NCBI GenBank assembly: GCA_002483395.1
Contig: DLHV01000152.1
Location: 10,712-22,853 of the forward strand
Direction of reading: 5' to 3'
Length of the DNA: 12,142 bases
Source of the DNA: Chloracidobacterium sp. UBA7659
GTDB lineage: Bacteria > Acidobacteriota > Blastocatellia > Pyrinomonadales > Pyrinomonadaceae
In this document: positions 5,520-12,142 of the stretch, piece after piece
Layout of the letters: each line of letters begins with the position of its first letter
Numbering within the stretch: position 1 is the first letter of the stretch
Translations under genes and position numbers: made by a program
Notes under the pieces: model-generated
Database searches by the model: none
What the model was told of the DNA's origin: nothing
What the model saw: the letters and a program-made list of their open reading frames with translations, nothing else

Positions 5520-7016
5520 ATGGCAAGTACGAATCCAGCCCGCGGCATGCGCGACTTTCTGCCCTCGGACGTCCGCAAACGCAATTACGTCATCGGCATC
5601 ATCAAAGAAGTCTACGAAAGCTACGGCTTCGAACCGCTCGAAACACCCGCCGTCGAAAACATCGAAACCCTGATGGGCAAATATGGCGAGGAAGGCAATC
5701 AGCTCATTTTTAAGATTTTGAAGCGGCGGGATGCGTTTTGGGAGGAATTAGAGGACTTCGCTGAAAAAGTCAAAAATGGATCGTACGATGACGATAATCC
5801 TATATATCCACCCTCAATTGAGAACTCCTTCTGTGACCTTGCTCTTAGGTATGACTTGACGGTCCCCTTGGCTCGTGTGGTCGGAAATAATAAAAACGAC
5901 CTCCCTAAATTCTTTAAACGCTACCAGATACAGCCCGTATGGCGCGCCGACCGCCCGGCTCGCGGCCGCTTTCGCGAATTTTATCAATGCGACGTCGATG
6001 CTATCGGCTCAAGCTCAATGGTTGTCGAGGCGGAATTGATCTCTGCGGTGAGCGAGATTTTAGAGAGGCTGGGTTTCCGCGATTTTGAAATTCGATTAAA
6101 TCATCGACTTTTGCTAGATGCCATGATGATAAATGCAACGATCGAAAGAGAAAAAAGATCAAATGTTCTCATTGCCCTGGATAAGCTGGATAAAATAGGC
6201 AAAGACGGTGTTAAAGAAGAACTTACGCGATTAAATATCCCTGAAAATAGTATTGAGACCTTGTTTTATTTGACTACGAATAAGGATTTTTTTTCTGTTG
6301 GTAAAATGGAGCGGTATGTTCCCTCTACCGACAACTTTGCGGTGAATTGCGAAATGCTCGAACATCTATGTCAATATTTTAAGGACTTTCCGTCAAATAG
6401 CGCACAAAATATCGTTGCGAATGAAGCATTTGGAAAACTAAAGAAAATAGTTGATTTAACACGAGACGCTTCGGGTCGAAACCACCTGAAAATCGATGCC
6501 AGTCTTGCCCGTGGTCTTTCCTACTACACCGGAACGATCATGGAAATAAACGTCCCCGATCTTGCGGGCAGCTTAGGCGGCGGCGGGCGTTATGACGGAC
6601 TGATCGGGATGTTCGGAAAAGAACAGATCCCGGCGTGCGGTTTCTCGCTCGGACTTGAGCGCATTTTGGTCGTAATGGACGAACGGAATATGTTCCCGCC
6701 GGAGATCGCCGCATCCACGCCCGCCGAGGTGATGGTAACGATCTGGAACGAAGAAACTATCGGCGAATCGCTAAAACTCGCTAATGAACTCCGCTCGCAG
6801 GGCCTCCGCGTTGCAGTTTATCCTGAAGCTGACAAGTTTGGAAAACAGTTGAAATACGCCAATTCGATCAATGTGCCCTTCGTATGCAAAATCAGTGAAG
6901 AAGAAGTTGAGGAAAGCAAGGTTAAACTCATAGACATGATGAGCGGCGAAGAATGGAAGTTGGCACCGACCGAGATCGGAAAGGAAGCACTAAATAAAGC
7001 GAGGAAATCGACATGA
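5520..7016 (+). CDS. hisS: Histidine--tRNA ligase (long form)
   Basis: Cytoplasmic class II aminoacyl-tRNA synthetase that charges tRNA-His. Catalytic landmarks in order: GMRDFLPSD near the start (9-17), LRYDLTVPLARV (109-120), motif 2 with RADRPARGRFREFYQCD (142-158), the His-specific HisA motif LARGLSYYTG (329-338), GGGRYDGL (354-361) and motif 3 GFSLGLERI (374-382), then an anticodon-binding domain from about residue 400. At 498 aa it is longer than E. coli HisRS (~424). It has an extra charged stretch around residues 71-103, between the KILKRRD segment and the LRYDLT motif, and a sizeable domain at ~198-326. Base composition is patchy: 40/60 GC at 5941-6000 over motif 2, only 17/60 at 6241-6300 in the insertion domain. 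The stop overlaps the next gene's ATG by 4 nt (ATGA at 7013-7016). Confidence 0.96.
   Translation: MASTNPARGMRDFLPSDVRKRNYVIGIIKEVYESYGFEPLETPAVENIETLMGKYGEEGNQLIFKILKRRDAFWEELEDFAEKVKNGSYDDDNPIYPPSIENSFCDLALRYDLTVPLARVVGNNKNDLPKFFKRYQIQPVWRADRPARGRFREFYQCDVDAIGSSSMVVEAELISAVSEILERLGFRDFEIRLNHRLLLDAMMINATIEREKRSNVLIALDKLDKIGKDGVKEELTRLNIPENSIETLFYLTTNKDFFSVGKMERYVPSTDNFAVNCEMLEHLCQYFKDFPSNSAQNIVANEAFGKLKKIVDLTRDASGRNHLKIDASLARGLSYYTGTIMEINVPDLAGSLGGGGRYDGLIGMFGKEQIPACGFSLGLERILVVMDERNMFPPEIAASTPAEVMVTIWNEETIGESLKLANELRSQGLRVAVYPEADKFGKQLKYANSINVPFVCKISEEEVEESKVKLIDMMSGEEWKLAPTEIGKEALNKARKST
7001..7006 (+). promoter_or_regulatory. Shine-Dalgarno of the 7013 gene, inside hisS
   Basis: GAGGAA lies 6 nt before the ATG at 7013, within the last codons of hisS. 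Together with the ATGA overlap it supports true translation of the downstream gene and coupling to hisS. Confidence 0.7.
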
Positions 7017-8020
7017 ATCGTAGAATTCCACCCATCATTTCATTGATCTTTATTGAAATTTTTCTTCTCTTTTCTGGAATATCGTTTGCCCAAAACCAAG
7101 GCTATCTTCATGTTGGACGGCAAGAGATTGCGTTCTTTCAGATAAATCGAATAAGAGAACGACTGAATGGGGTTGTGCAAATTATTTCCCTCGTTGATGG
7201 CTATAGCGGGAAAAGTTTAGGAACTAAGAGATACCCGTTTTCGGGAACGATTAGTGGTAACGATGTCAGCATTAACTTCGGGGGTTTTCTTTCACAAAGC
7301 ATAGTAACAGGTACCTATACAACAAGTAGGTTGAATCTCTCTATGCCACAACAAGATGGAAGTATTGCGATAATTACGTATAAACGCTCTAATGTTAGTC
7401 AATTTAATAAGGCCGTTTCTAACCTAAGAATTGCAGCAGCAAGAATAAACGCGCAAATTGCTTATCAAAGATATGCCACTAAAATAAATCAGGACATTTT
7501 TGATGCATTTGAGACCGTGAAAAATCAAATAGAAAGGTTGAAGAATGTAAAGAAATTTGACATTTCACCCTTTGAAAAAGATTTGAAAGAAATGCAAAAA
7601 GAGGAAAATAAATTTCTAATAAGTTTAAGGGGAAACGAACTAGTTGATGCAAAGTATGAATTTTCTAATCTCCAATATACTAAAAACTCCATACTTTACG
7701 ACAGAAATTCACTTGAATATGATTTCAAGAATGCAAAGAATGTAATAAACAATTCTAAAGAAAGCTTACAGAACTTAAATCTCATTTGGAATGAATATTG
7801 GGTTGCTTTGGCAAAAGATAATACTGGCTTAATCCGTCGAGATATAGACAAGAATTTGCTTTCCGAGTATTCAGAAGCGGTTAATTTAGCAGTTCGTGAG
7901 GTCGGAAACTTAATTGCTTCAGCAGATGCTAAGGCCATCGATATTGAAAGCCAGACGAGCAAAATTGTGAGTGAAGCTAAGAAATCACTTGAAGAAGCCG
8001 AAAAACGAAAGCCAAATTAA
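7013..8020 (+). CDS. Secreted protein of unknown function: beta-rich N-domain plus long helical region
   Basis: I do not recognise this family. The 335-aa product begins with a clear signal peptide: basic MNRR, a hydrophobic core, then SGISFA with cleavage likely before Q27. The mature protein is therefore exported to the periplasm or cell surface. Residues ~28-125 alternate short beta-like stretches with Gly turns (FSGTISGNDVSINFGG, TGTYTTSRLNLSM), suggesting a small barrel or sandwich domain. From ~130 to the end it is strongly helical, rich in Lys/Glu/Asn/Ala, and compatible with coiled coils (KNQIERLKNV, the 190-250 region, SEAKKSLEEAEKRK at the C-terminus). There are no Cys residues, no catalytic motif I can name and no C-terminal anchor. 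It is strikingly AT-rich (18/60 GC in 7501-7560). The 4-nt overlap with hisS and a good Shine-Dalgarno make it a real gene, probably co-transcribed with hisS, although function and hisS are not obviously linked. The composition suggests recent acquisition. Confidence 0.75.
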   Translation: MNRRIPPIISLIFIEIFLLFSGISFAQNQGYLHVGRQEIAFFQINRIRERLNGVVQIISLVDGYSGKSLGTKRYPFSGTISGNDVSINFGGFLSQSIVTGTYTTSRLNLSMPQQDGSIAIITYKRSNVSQFNKAVSNLRIAAARINAQIAYQRYATKINQDIFDAFETVKNQIERLKNVKKFDISPFEKDLKEMQKEENKFLISLRGNELVDAKYEFSNLQYTKNSILYDRNSLEYDFKNAKNVINNSKESLQNLNLIWNEYWVALAKDNTGLIRRDIDKNLLSEYSEAVNLAVREVGNLIASADAKAIDIESQTSKIVSEAKKSLEEAEKRKPN

Positions 8021-8085
8021 TATGTCATGACCGAGCAAATCACCCAGAACCGTCGCCGTGGCGAAGATAAAACCGTCCAAATAGA

Positions 8086-8211
8086 ATGTACCGCAAGCTC
8101 GAACCAAAACTCCTCACAATTCTTCGCGAAGGCTATACAAAAAATATGTTTCGCGGCGACTTGCTTTGTGGCCTCACCGTCGGAATTGTCGCTCTGCCTT
8201 TGGAGATTGCC
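8086..8211 (+). pseudogene. 5' remnant of a SulP-family anion transporter gene
   Basis: The first ~42 codons of the frame starting at 8086 match the N-terminus of SulP/SLC26 inorganic anion transporters: LEPKLLTILREGYTKNMFRGDLLCGL followed by TVGIVALPLEIA, the typical entry into transmembrane helix 1. A full SulP protein has ten or more membrane segments and often a STAS domain (about 500 residues or more). Here homology stops after LPLEIA and the frame runs through ~33 unrecognised codons into moaE. This looks like an internal deletion or rearrangement that removed nearly all of the transporter. The remnant has no Shine-Dalgarno at its ATG. If it is still translated, it could append a hydrophobic leader to MoaE. 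Confidence 0.7.
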
Positions 8212-8310
8212 GCGCGAATCACTGCATCAAAAGAGCAGACACAAGGCTCGGGCGGCCTGTCGCAATGTGCTGAGGCAAGCCGCGAAAAAAGTATTCAGGG
8301 TCTATCTAAA

Positions 8311-8733
8311 ATGGCAACCGATTTCTTCGAACTCACAACCGACCCGCTCGACATTGGCGAGATCGCCCGCCGCGTTGTTCCGCCGGAATGCGGGGCGACG
8401 GTTACGCTTGACGGCTACGTACGCCAGTTCACAAAAGGCCGCGAGACTCAGCACCTGTTTTACGAAGCCTACGAGCCGATGGCGATCAAGGAAATGGAGA
8501 AGTTAATAAAGGCTTCAAAAGAACAATTTGAGATCTCACACACTGGCATCGTCCATCGCCTCGGAAGGCTTGAGATCGGCGAGACGAGCGTGGTAATTTC
8601 CGTCGCTGCTCCGCATCGTAAAGCCGCGTTCGCCGCCTGCGAATGGCTCATCCGCGAACTGAAACGCACCGTGCCTATCTGGAAAAAAGAGGTGTATGCC
8701 GACGGCGAGGTCTGGGTCGAGGGCGATTTGTAA
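8311..8733 (+). CDS. moaE: Molybdopterin synthase catalytic subunit MoaE
   Basis: Large subunit of molybdopterin synthase. With thiocarboxylated MoaD it converts cyclic pyranopterin monophosphate to molybdopterin in the cytosol. Numbering from the ATG at 8311 (140 aa, typical family length): GYVR with R38, the HRLG motif (82-85), PHRKAAFAACEW (101-112), K118, and VPIWKKE with K125. The K118/K125 pair has the same 7-residue spacing as catalytic E. coli K119/K126. The frame is open back to 8086 through a SulP remnant, but the family's N-terminus aligns with MATDFFELTTDPL. A weak AGGG sits ~10 nt upstream of this ATG, so I take 8311 as the start. No moaD or other cofactor genes lie in the window, so the partner must be encoded elsewhere. 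Confidence 0.9.
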   Translation: MATDFFELTTDPLDIGEIARRVVPPECGATVTLDGYVRQFTKGRETQHLFYEAYEPMAIKEMEKLIKASKEQFEISHTGIVHRLGRLEIGETSVVISVAAPHRKAAFAACEWLIRELKRTVPIWKKEVYADGEVWVEGDL

Positions 8734-8741
8734 TGTAGAAT

Positions 8742-8755
8742 TTACATAAATGTAA
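8742..8755. promoter_or_regulatory. Palindrome TTACAT-AA-ATGTAA upstream of the TonB receptor gene
   Basis: A perfect 6-bp inverted repeat with a 2-nt centre, 9 nt after the moaE stop and ~90 nt before the receptor ATG. Its size and symmetry fit an operator for a dimeric regulator. It could equally be a weak hairpin ending the moaE transcript. No regulator gene is adjacent. Confidence 0.35.
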
Positions 8756-8784
8756 CATCGATTCTTGCCTGACCGCGTAACCTG

Positions 8785-8790
8785 TAATAT
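8785..8790 (+). promoter_or_regulatory. Candidate -10 box of the TonB receptor gene
   Basis: TAATAT, 5/6 consensus, 54 nt before the receptor ATG, giving a leader of roughly 48 nt. No good -35 is found at 16-18 nt spacing (only TTGCCT at 14 nt). An activator or a non-standard sigma factor may be involved, or the call may be wrong. Confidence 0.3.
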
Positions 8791-8830
8791 CATTTCGAAC
8801 TCAAAGCTTATTCAATCTAGATCAAAGATC

Positions 8831-8837
8831 GAGAGGA
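8831..8837 (+). promoter_or_regulatory. Ribosome-binding site of the TonB receptor gene
   Basis: GAGAGGA ends 7 nt before the ATG at 8845. It is one of only two strong Shine-Dalgarno sites in the window (the other is at 7001) and it fixes the start of the receptor. Confidence 0.75.
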
Positions 8838-8844
8838 CACAAAA

Positions 8845-11800
8845 ATGCGTAAGATCATTGTTTTGTCATTTGCAATCATCCTTTGTGCGGCCGGTGTGTT
8901 CGCACAATCACAATCAACAACAGGAAATATCGAAGGCCGGGTCGTCGACCAAAACGGCGCCGTCGTGCCGAGCGTATCCGTCTCGGCGACAAATCAAGAC
9001 ACCGGCTTCGGCAAAACGACCGTTACCGGCAGCGACGGAGGCTACATCTTCGTGCTGCTGCCGCCGGGAAGTTATAAAGTAACGACCAGCGCGGCACAGG
9101 GATTTGCCGCTTCGACCTACGAGAATGTCAAAGTAACGGTCGGTGCAAAAACTTCGCTTGAGATCGCCGTTTCGGCAGGCGGCTCGGTAAACGTCGTCGA
9201 TGTAAATGCCGAGGGACAGGGAATCGAGACTACTCGGTCGTCGATCTCTTCGACCGTTGATGAGCGGCGTGTCACAAATCTTCCGACAAACGGACGCAAT
9301 TTTCTGGATTTTGCGACACTGACGCCCGGCATTGTTCGCGACCCGACGCGGGCCGGCGATCTCGCCGTAGGTGGGCAGAAGGGAACGCTGAATAGTATTC
9401 AAATAGACGGAGCCAGCAGCGACAATACATTTTTCGGGCAATCGTCGGGCCGCACGGGTTCGGGCCGTGCTCCTTCGCAGTTTTCGGTCGACACCGTTAA
9501 AGAGTTTCAGGTCAACCAAAACGGCTTCTCGGCGGAATATGGCCGAGCGGCTGGTGCCGTGATCAACGTCGTCACCAAATCGGGAACGAACCGGTTTTTC
9601 GGCAGTGCTTTTGAATATTTCCGTGATGAGTCGCTGAATGCTCTCAATCCGAATCTCATCGTAGCCAGGCGGGCAAAACCGTTCGGCCAGATCAATCAGT
9701 TTGGCGGAACCTTTGGCGGCCCGATCAAGAAGGATAGGGCTTTCTTCTTCGGAGCATACGAAGGACAGCGCTCCGATTTGCCGAATCCGATCGTGCTGCC
9801 GTCATTGGCCTTGGCGACGACGCCCGCTAACGTCCAGGCATTCCTTAATCCAAAGATCAACTCCTATAATGTCAATCGGCAGCAGGATACGTTTCTTGTC
9901 AAGACGGACTTTAATATCAATGACCGGAATCAGGTTTGGGTCAGGTTTAACCAGCAGAATTTTACCGGCACGAATCTGGAAAATTCGGGTGCTCTGAGCG
10001 CCGAAGAGCATACCGGAAACAGCAACGTTAGTACCTCGAGTATAACGGGAAATTGGACGCTGACGCTTACGCCGACGTGGTTCAACGAACTTCGCCTCCA
10101 ATATTCGCGAGATAAGGAGCCCGGATTATCGAATTCCGAAAATCCTGAACTGACTGTTTCCACGCCGAATGGAACGTTTAATATTGGGCGTAATAACTTT
10201 AGTCCGCGGGAAACGACTATCAAGCGTTTTCAGTTGATCGACAATCAAACTGCACTCGTCGGAAATCACACGGTTAAATACGGTGTCGATCTGCTGTTTG
10301 ACCAGATCTTCAACTTCTTTCCGGGCCTCTTCAGCGGTTCGTATTCATTTACCGGAGGTTCATTTAACTCAGGGTATTTGCAACTTTCAGCTTACTTGAA
10401 CGGAACCACGGTTCCGTCGTCGTACAGGCAGAGTTTTGCCGGTGCCGGCACGACCGGCCCCGAGACGCATCCCGACAACAACGAGTATGGCTTTTTTGTA
10501 CAGGACGATTGGCGAATAAGTCCAAAGTTTACACTGAATCTTGGGCTTCGTTACGACTATCAGGCCATTGCAAAACCGCCGATCACGAACTCAAATCCGA
10601 CGACGATCCAGGATCCGAATACGTTTACGACGCGAACTACAAGAACGCTTCCGGATTTCGGATACGATACCGGCTTCCGTCCGAGCGACAAGAATAATTT
10701 TGCTCCGCGTATTGGTTTAAGTTATGCGTTCGACGACAAAACCGTGATCCGAGGCGGTTACGGAATATACTACGCTCGGACGCCGGCCATCATGACCGGA
10801 ACGGCGCATTCGCAGAACGGTATTCAAGTGGTCGCGATCAGTATTACCTGCGGGACTGTGGCCCCAAATATTTGTCCGACATACCCGAATGCCTTTCCCA
10901 GTATTCCGACCGGAGCAAATCGGCCAGCCGCAAACCTGTACCTCTTTTCGCAGGATTACAAACAGCCGTTTACGCACCAGGCTCGGGCGCAATTTGAACG
11001 TGAAGTATATAAAAACACGACGTTTTCCGTGCAATATACAATGTTCCGGGGCAAGGATCTCACCCGAACGCGAAACGCCAACCTATTCGCCCCGGTGCCG
11101 GTGACCGCCAGCGGACTGACATTTATGCGGTTTCAAACGGAACGGGAACGATTTGGGGACGCCGTCACGACTTCGAATTCGAGATTCCGCCCGTTCCGCG
11201 ATTATGACCGGATTAGCTTGTTCGAGAGTTCGGCTAAGTCTTTCTATCAGGGCTTATCGTTTGAATTTAACCGCCGATTTGCCAATCGCTGGCAGTTCAA
11301 CACAAGTTATACCCTTTCAAGGGCAAAAGACGACAAACCGGATCAAACATCTGTTGTTCCGGGTGCCGATGACGGAAAAATCGCCGAAAGTCAATTCGAT
11401 CTTACCGGCGAATACGGCCGTTCAGATTTGGACGTTCGGCATCGATTCATCTTCAGCCCGGTCTATGAGACGGGGACTTTCAAATACAGCGAAAATAAGG
11501 TGATCCGGGCGCTTCTGAGTGATTACGTATTTACGGGCATCTTCATTGCTCAATCCGGGATTGCCTACTCCGCATTGGTATCGGGCGATCCTAACAATGA
11601 TGGTGTCAGCGCATCGGACCGCGTACCCGGAACCTTGCGAAACGAATTTTCGACCCCAGCGGCGTACATTGTTGATATGCGCGTGGGAAGAATAATTCGT
11701 TTCGGTGAGCGCATTCGATTGTCGCTGTTCGCGGAAGGATTTAACCTGTTCAACCGCTCGAATGTTCAGCAGGTATTTAATAATCAATTTGCCGCAGCAT

Positions 11801-11940
11801 CGGCAAACGGGCGTTTAACTGGGGTTTCTCCGGTCTCTACGTTTGGCAGTCCCCGAATATTTTATTCCGGTTCGCCTTCGTTTACTTTTAATTCGAGCTA
11901 CAATCGGGAGTTTCAGTTAGGAATTCGATTCGATTTTTAG
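8845..11940 (+). CDS. TonB-dependent receptor with carboxypeptidase-regulatory-like N-domain (Oar-like)
   Basis: Outer-membrane active transporter energised by TonB/ExbBD. It is 1031 aa and complete. The signal peptide is residues 1-20 (VFA before Q21). Residues ~27-110 form a CarboxypepD_reg-like Ig-type domain (GRVVDQNGAVVPSVSVSATN, then SDGGYIFVLLPPGSYKVT). A plug domain spans ~128-250, with NLPTNGRNF (145-153), LTPGI, GTLNSIQIDGA, and the closing NVVTKSGTN (241-249). A long Tyr/Phe/Asn-rich beta-barrel follows, with strand segments such as NLGLRYDYQ and APRIGLSYAFDDKTVIRGGYGIYYAR, and it ends in FQLGIRFDF, the aromatic C-terminal residue recognised by the BAM machinery. This layout is abundant in Acidobacteriota and in myxobacterial Oar proteins. 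Substrates are unknown, perhaps oligosaccharides or peptides. There is no SusD partner and no sigma/anti-sigma pair beside it. It has its own ribosome-binding site, and an upstream palindrome may regulate it. Confidence 0.93.
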   Translation: MRKIIVLSFAIILCAAGVFAQSQSTTGNIEGRVVDQNGAVVPSVSVSATNQDTGFGKTTVTGSDGGYIFVLLPPGSYKVTTSAAQGFAASTYENVKVTVGAKTSLEIAVSAGGSVNVVDVNAEGQGIETTRSSISSTVDERRVTNLPTNGRNFLDFATLTPGIVRDPTRAGDLAVGGQKGTLNSIQIDGASSDNTFFGQSSGRTGSGRAPSQFSVDTVKEFQVNQNGFSAEYGRAAGAVINVVTKSGTNRFFGSAFEYFRDESLNALNPNLIVARRAKPFGQINQFGGTFGGPIKKDRAFFFGAYEGQRSDLPNPIVLPSLALATTPANVQAFLNPKINSYNVNRQQDTFLVKTDFNINDRNQVWVRFNQQNFTGTNLENSGALSAEEHTGNSNVSTSSITGNWTLTLTPTWFNELRLQYSRDKEPGLSNSENPELTVSTPNGTFNIGRNNFSPRETTIKRFQLIDNQTALVGNHTVKYGVDLLFDQIFNFFPGLFSGSYSFTGGSFNSGYLQLSAYLNGTTVPSSYRQSFAGAGTTGPETHPDNNEYGFFVQDDWRISPKFTLNLGLRYDYQAIAKPPITNSNPTTIQDPNTFTTRTTRTLPDFGYDTGFRPSDKNNFAPRIGLSYAFDDKTVIRGGYGIYYARTPAIMTGTAHSQNGIQVVAISITCGTVAPNICPTYPNAFPSIPTGANRPAANLYLFSQDYKQPFTHQARAQFEREVYKNTTFSVQYTMFRGKDLTRTRNANLFAPVPVTASGLTFMRFQTERERFGDAVTTSNSRFRPFRDYDRISLFESSAKSFYQGLSFEFNRRFANRWQFNTSYTLSRAKDDKPDQTSVVPGADDGKIAESQFDLTGEYGRSDLDVRHRFIFSPVYETGTFKYSENKVIRALLSDYVFTGIFIAQSGIAYSALVSGDPNNDGVSASDRVPGTLRNEFSTPAAYIVDMRVGRIIRFGERIRLSLFAEGFNLFNRSNVQQVFNNQFAAASANGRLTGVSPVSTFGSPRIFYSGSPSFTFNSSYNREFQLGIRFDF

Positions 11941-11953
11941 TTTGGAAATTAGT

Positions 11954-12023
11954 TCAGAGTTCAAGCTTCAGCTTGACCGCCGCCGCTCTTCGCGGGTGCA
12001 GGCACCTGAAGCGTGAACACTGA
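11954..12023. repeat. Inverted-repeat element between convergent genes
   Basis: Arms of 21 nt (11954-11974 and 12003-12023) pair at 17 of 21 positions. Shared blocks are TCAG, GTTCA and GCTTCAG. The loop is 28 nt and GC-rich (GACCGCCGCCGC...). The left arm overlaps a palindrome, CAAGCT-TC-AGCTTG (11962-11975). It starts 13 nt after the TonB receptor stop and contains the stop and final ~23 codons of the minus-strand gene. It could act as a bidirectional transcript end. It resembles a dispersed intergenic repeat and is unrelated in sequence to the 4471 and 5405 elements. Confidence 0.7.
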
Positions 12024-12142
12024 GCGACGACTTCATCAAAGAAAGCCTCCAGATCGCTGTTCACACTGCGTAGACCGGCAACAACCGCAACGCCCCATTC
12101 GACGTATTCGCGACGGCGTTTTTCGTCCCAGCCGGCCGGCGG
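11954..12142 (-). CDS. 3' end of an unidentified minus-strand gene (partial)
   Basis: On the complementary strand one frame is open from the window edge to a TGA (11956-11954), 62 codons. The first ~45 residues read like real protein, with an amphipathic helical look: GWDEKRRREYVEWGVAVVAG, then LRSVNSDLEAFFDEVVAQC. The last ~20 residues are Arg/Ala/Lys/Leu-rich (HPRRAAAVKLKLEL) and are encoded by the inverted repeat at 11954-12023. The natural C-terminus therefore probably ended near VVAQ and has been replaced. I do not recognise the family. The gene converges on the TonB receptor gene with only 13 nt between stops. Its start lies beyond the window. Confidence 0.55.
   Translation of the reverse strand, partial: PPAGWDEKRRREYVEWGVAVVAGLRSVNSDLEAFFDEVVAQCSRFRCLHPRRAAAVKLKLEL

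Noticed and set aside
8027..8506. 159-codon plus-strand frame overlapping the SulP remnant and moaE
   Set aside because: It runs in a different frame from two recognisable homologies and its product is low-complexity Ser/Arg/Lys. I also checked it as a possible source of the unexplained 8212-8310 segment and recognised nothing.
8914..9519. 201-codon open frame on the minus strand inside the TonB receptor gene
   Set aside because: It is fully antisense to a strongly supported receptor domain and plug, lacks any recognisable motif, and its composition is that of a complementary shadow.

Overview
The window looks like a chromosomal segment of a Gram-negative bacterium. An outer membrane is implied by a TonB-dependent receptor and a PagL-type outer-membrane enzyme. 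The receptor has a carboxypeptidase-regulatory-like N-terminal domain (the 'Oar-like' architecture expanded in Acidobacteriota), HisRS is of the long form, and the intergenic gaps hold several families of imperfect inverted repeats. Together these suggest Acidobacteriota, perhaps Blastocatellia/Pyrinomonadales. That placement is inference from gene content, not a phylogenetic test. Most genes are around 50-60% GC (34/60 in 1861-1920), with distinctly AT-rich islands (18/60 in 3841-3900, 17/60 in 6241-6300, 18/60 in 7501-7560).

Layout. 3-1385 is the 3' part of a DacB/PBP4-type D-Ala-D-Ala carboxypeptidase, closed by a strong intrinsic terminator. 1503-3290 is the lipid II flippase MurJ, so both concern peptidoglycan. 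3330-3928 is a small AT-rich two-gene module (DUF433 + DUF5615 PIN-like) resembling a type II toxin-antitoxin pair. 3959-4474 is a gamma-class carbonic anhydrase whose stop codon lies inside a ~168-nt element with terminal inverted repeats (4471-4638). 4750-5376 is a PagL-like lipid A deacylase behind a good sigma70-type promoter. 5377-5519 holds a 23-nt-arm inverted repeat and a short tandem repeat. 5520-7016 is hisS, which is mosaic in base composition and overlaps by 4 nt an unrecognised, AT-rich, secreted, helix-rich protein gene (7013-8020). 8086-8733 is one open frame joining the first ~42 codons of a SulP anion transporter to a complete moaE. 8845-11940 is a full TonB-dependent receptor. 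11954-12142 is the 3' end of a convergent minus-strand gene whose last codons are written by another inverted repeat.

There is no single multi-gene pathway here. The clearest functional theme is the cell envelope (PBP4, MurJ, PagL, TonB receptor, a secreted coiled-coil-like protein), interspersed with housekeeping genes (hisS, moaE, carbonic anhydrase). The oddest signals are the SulP-MoaE frame fusion, the inverted-repeat elements that supply the 3' ends of genes, and the AT-rich secreted gene coupled to hisS. I found no CRISPR array, intact insertion sequence, tRNA or rRNA, and no clear defence island beyond the toxin-antitoxin-like pair.
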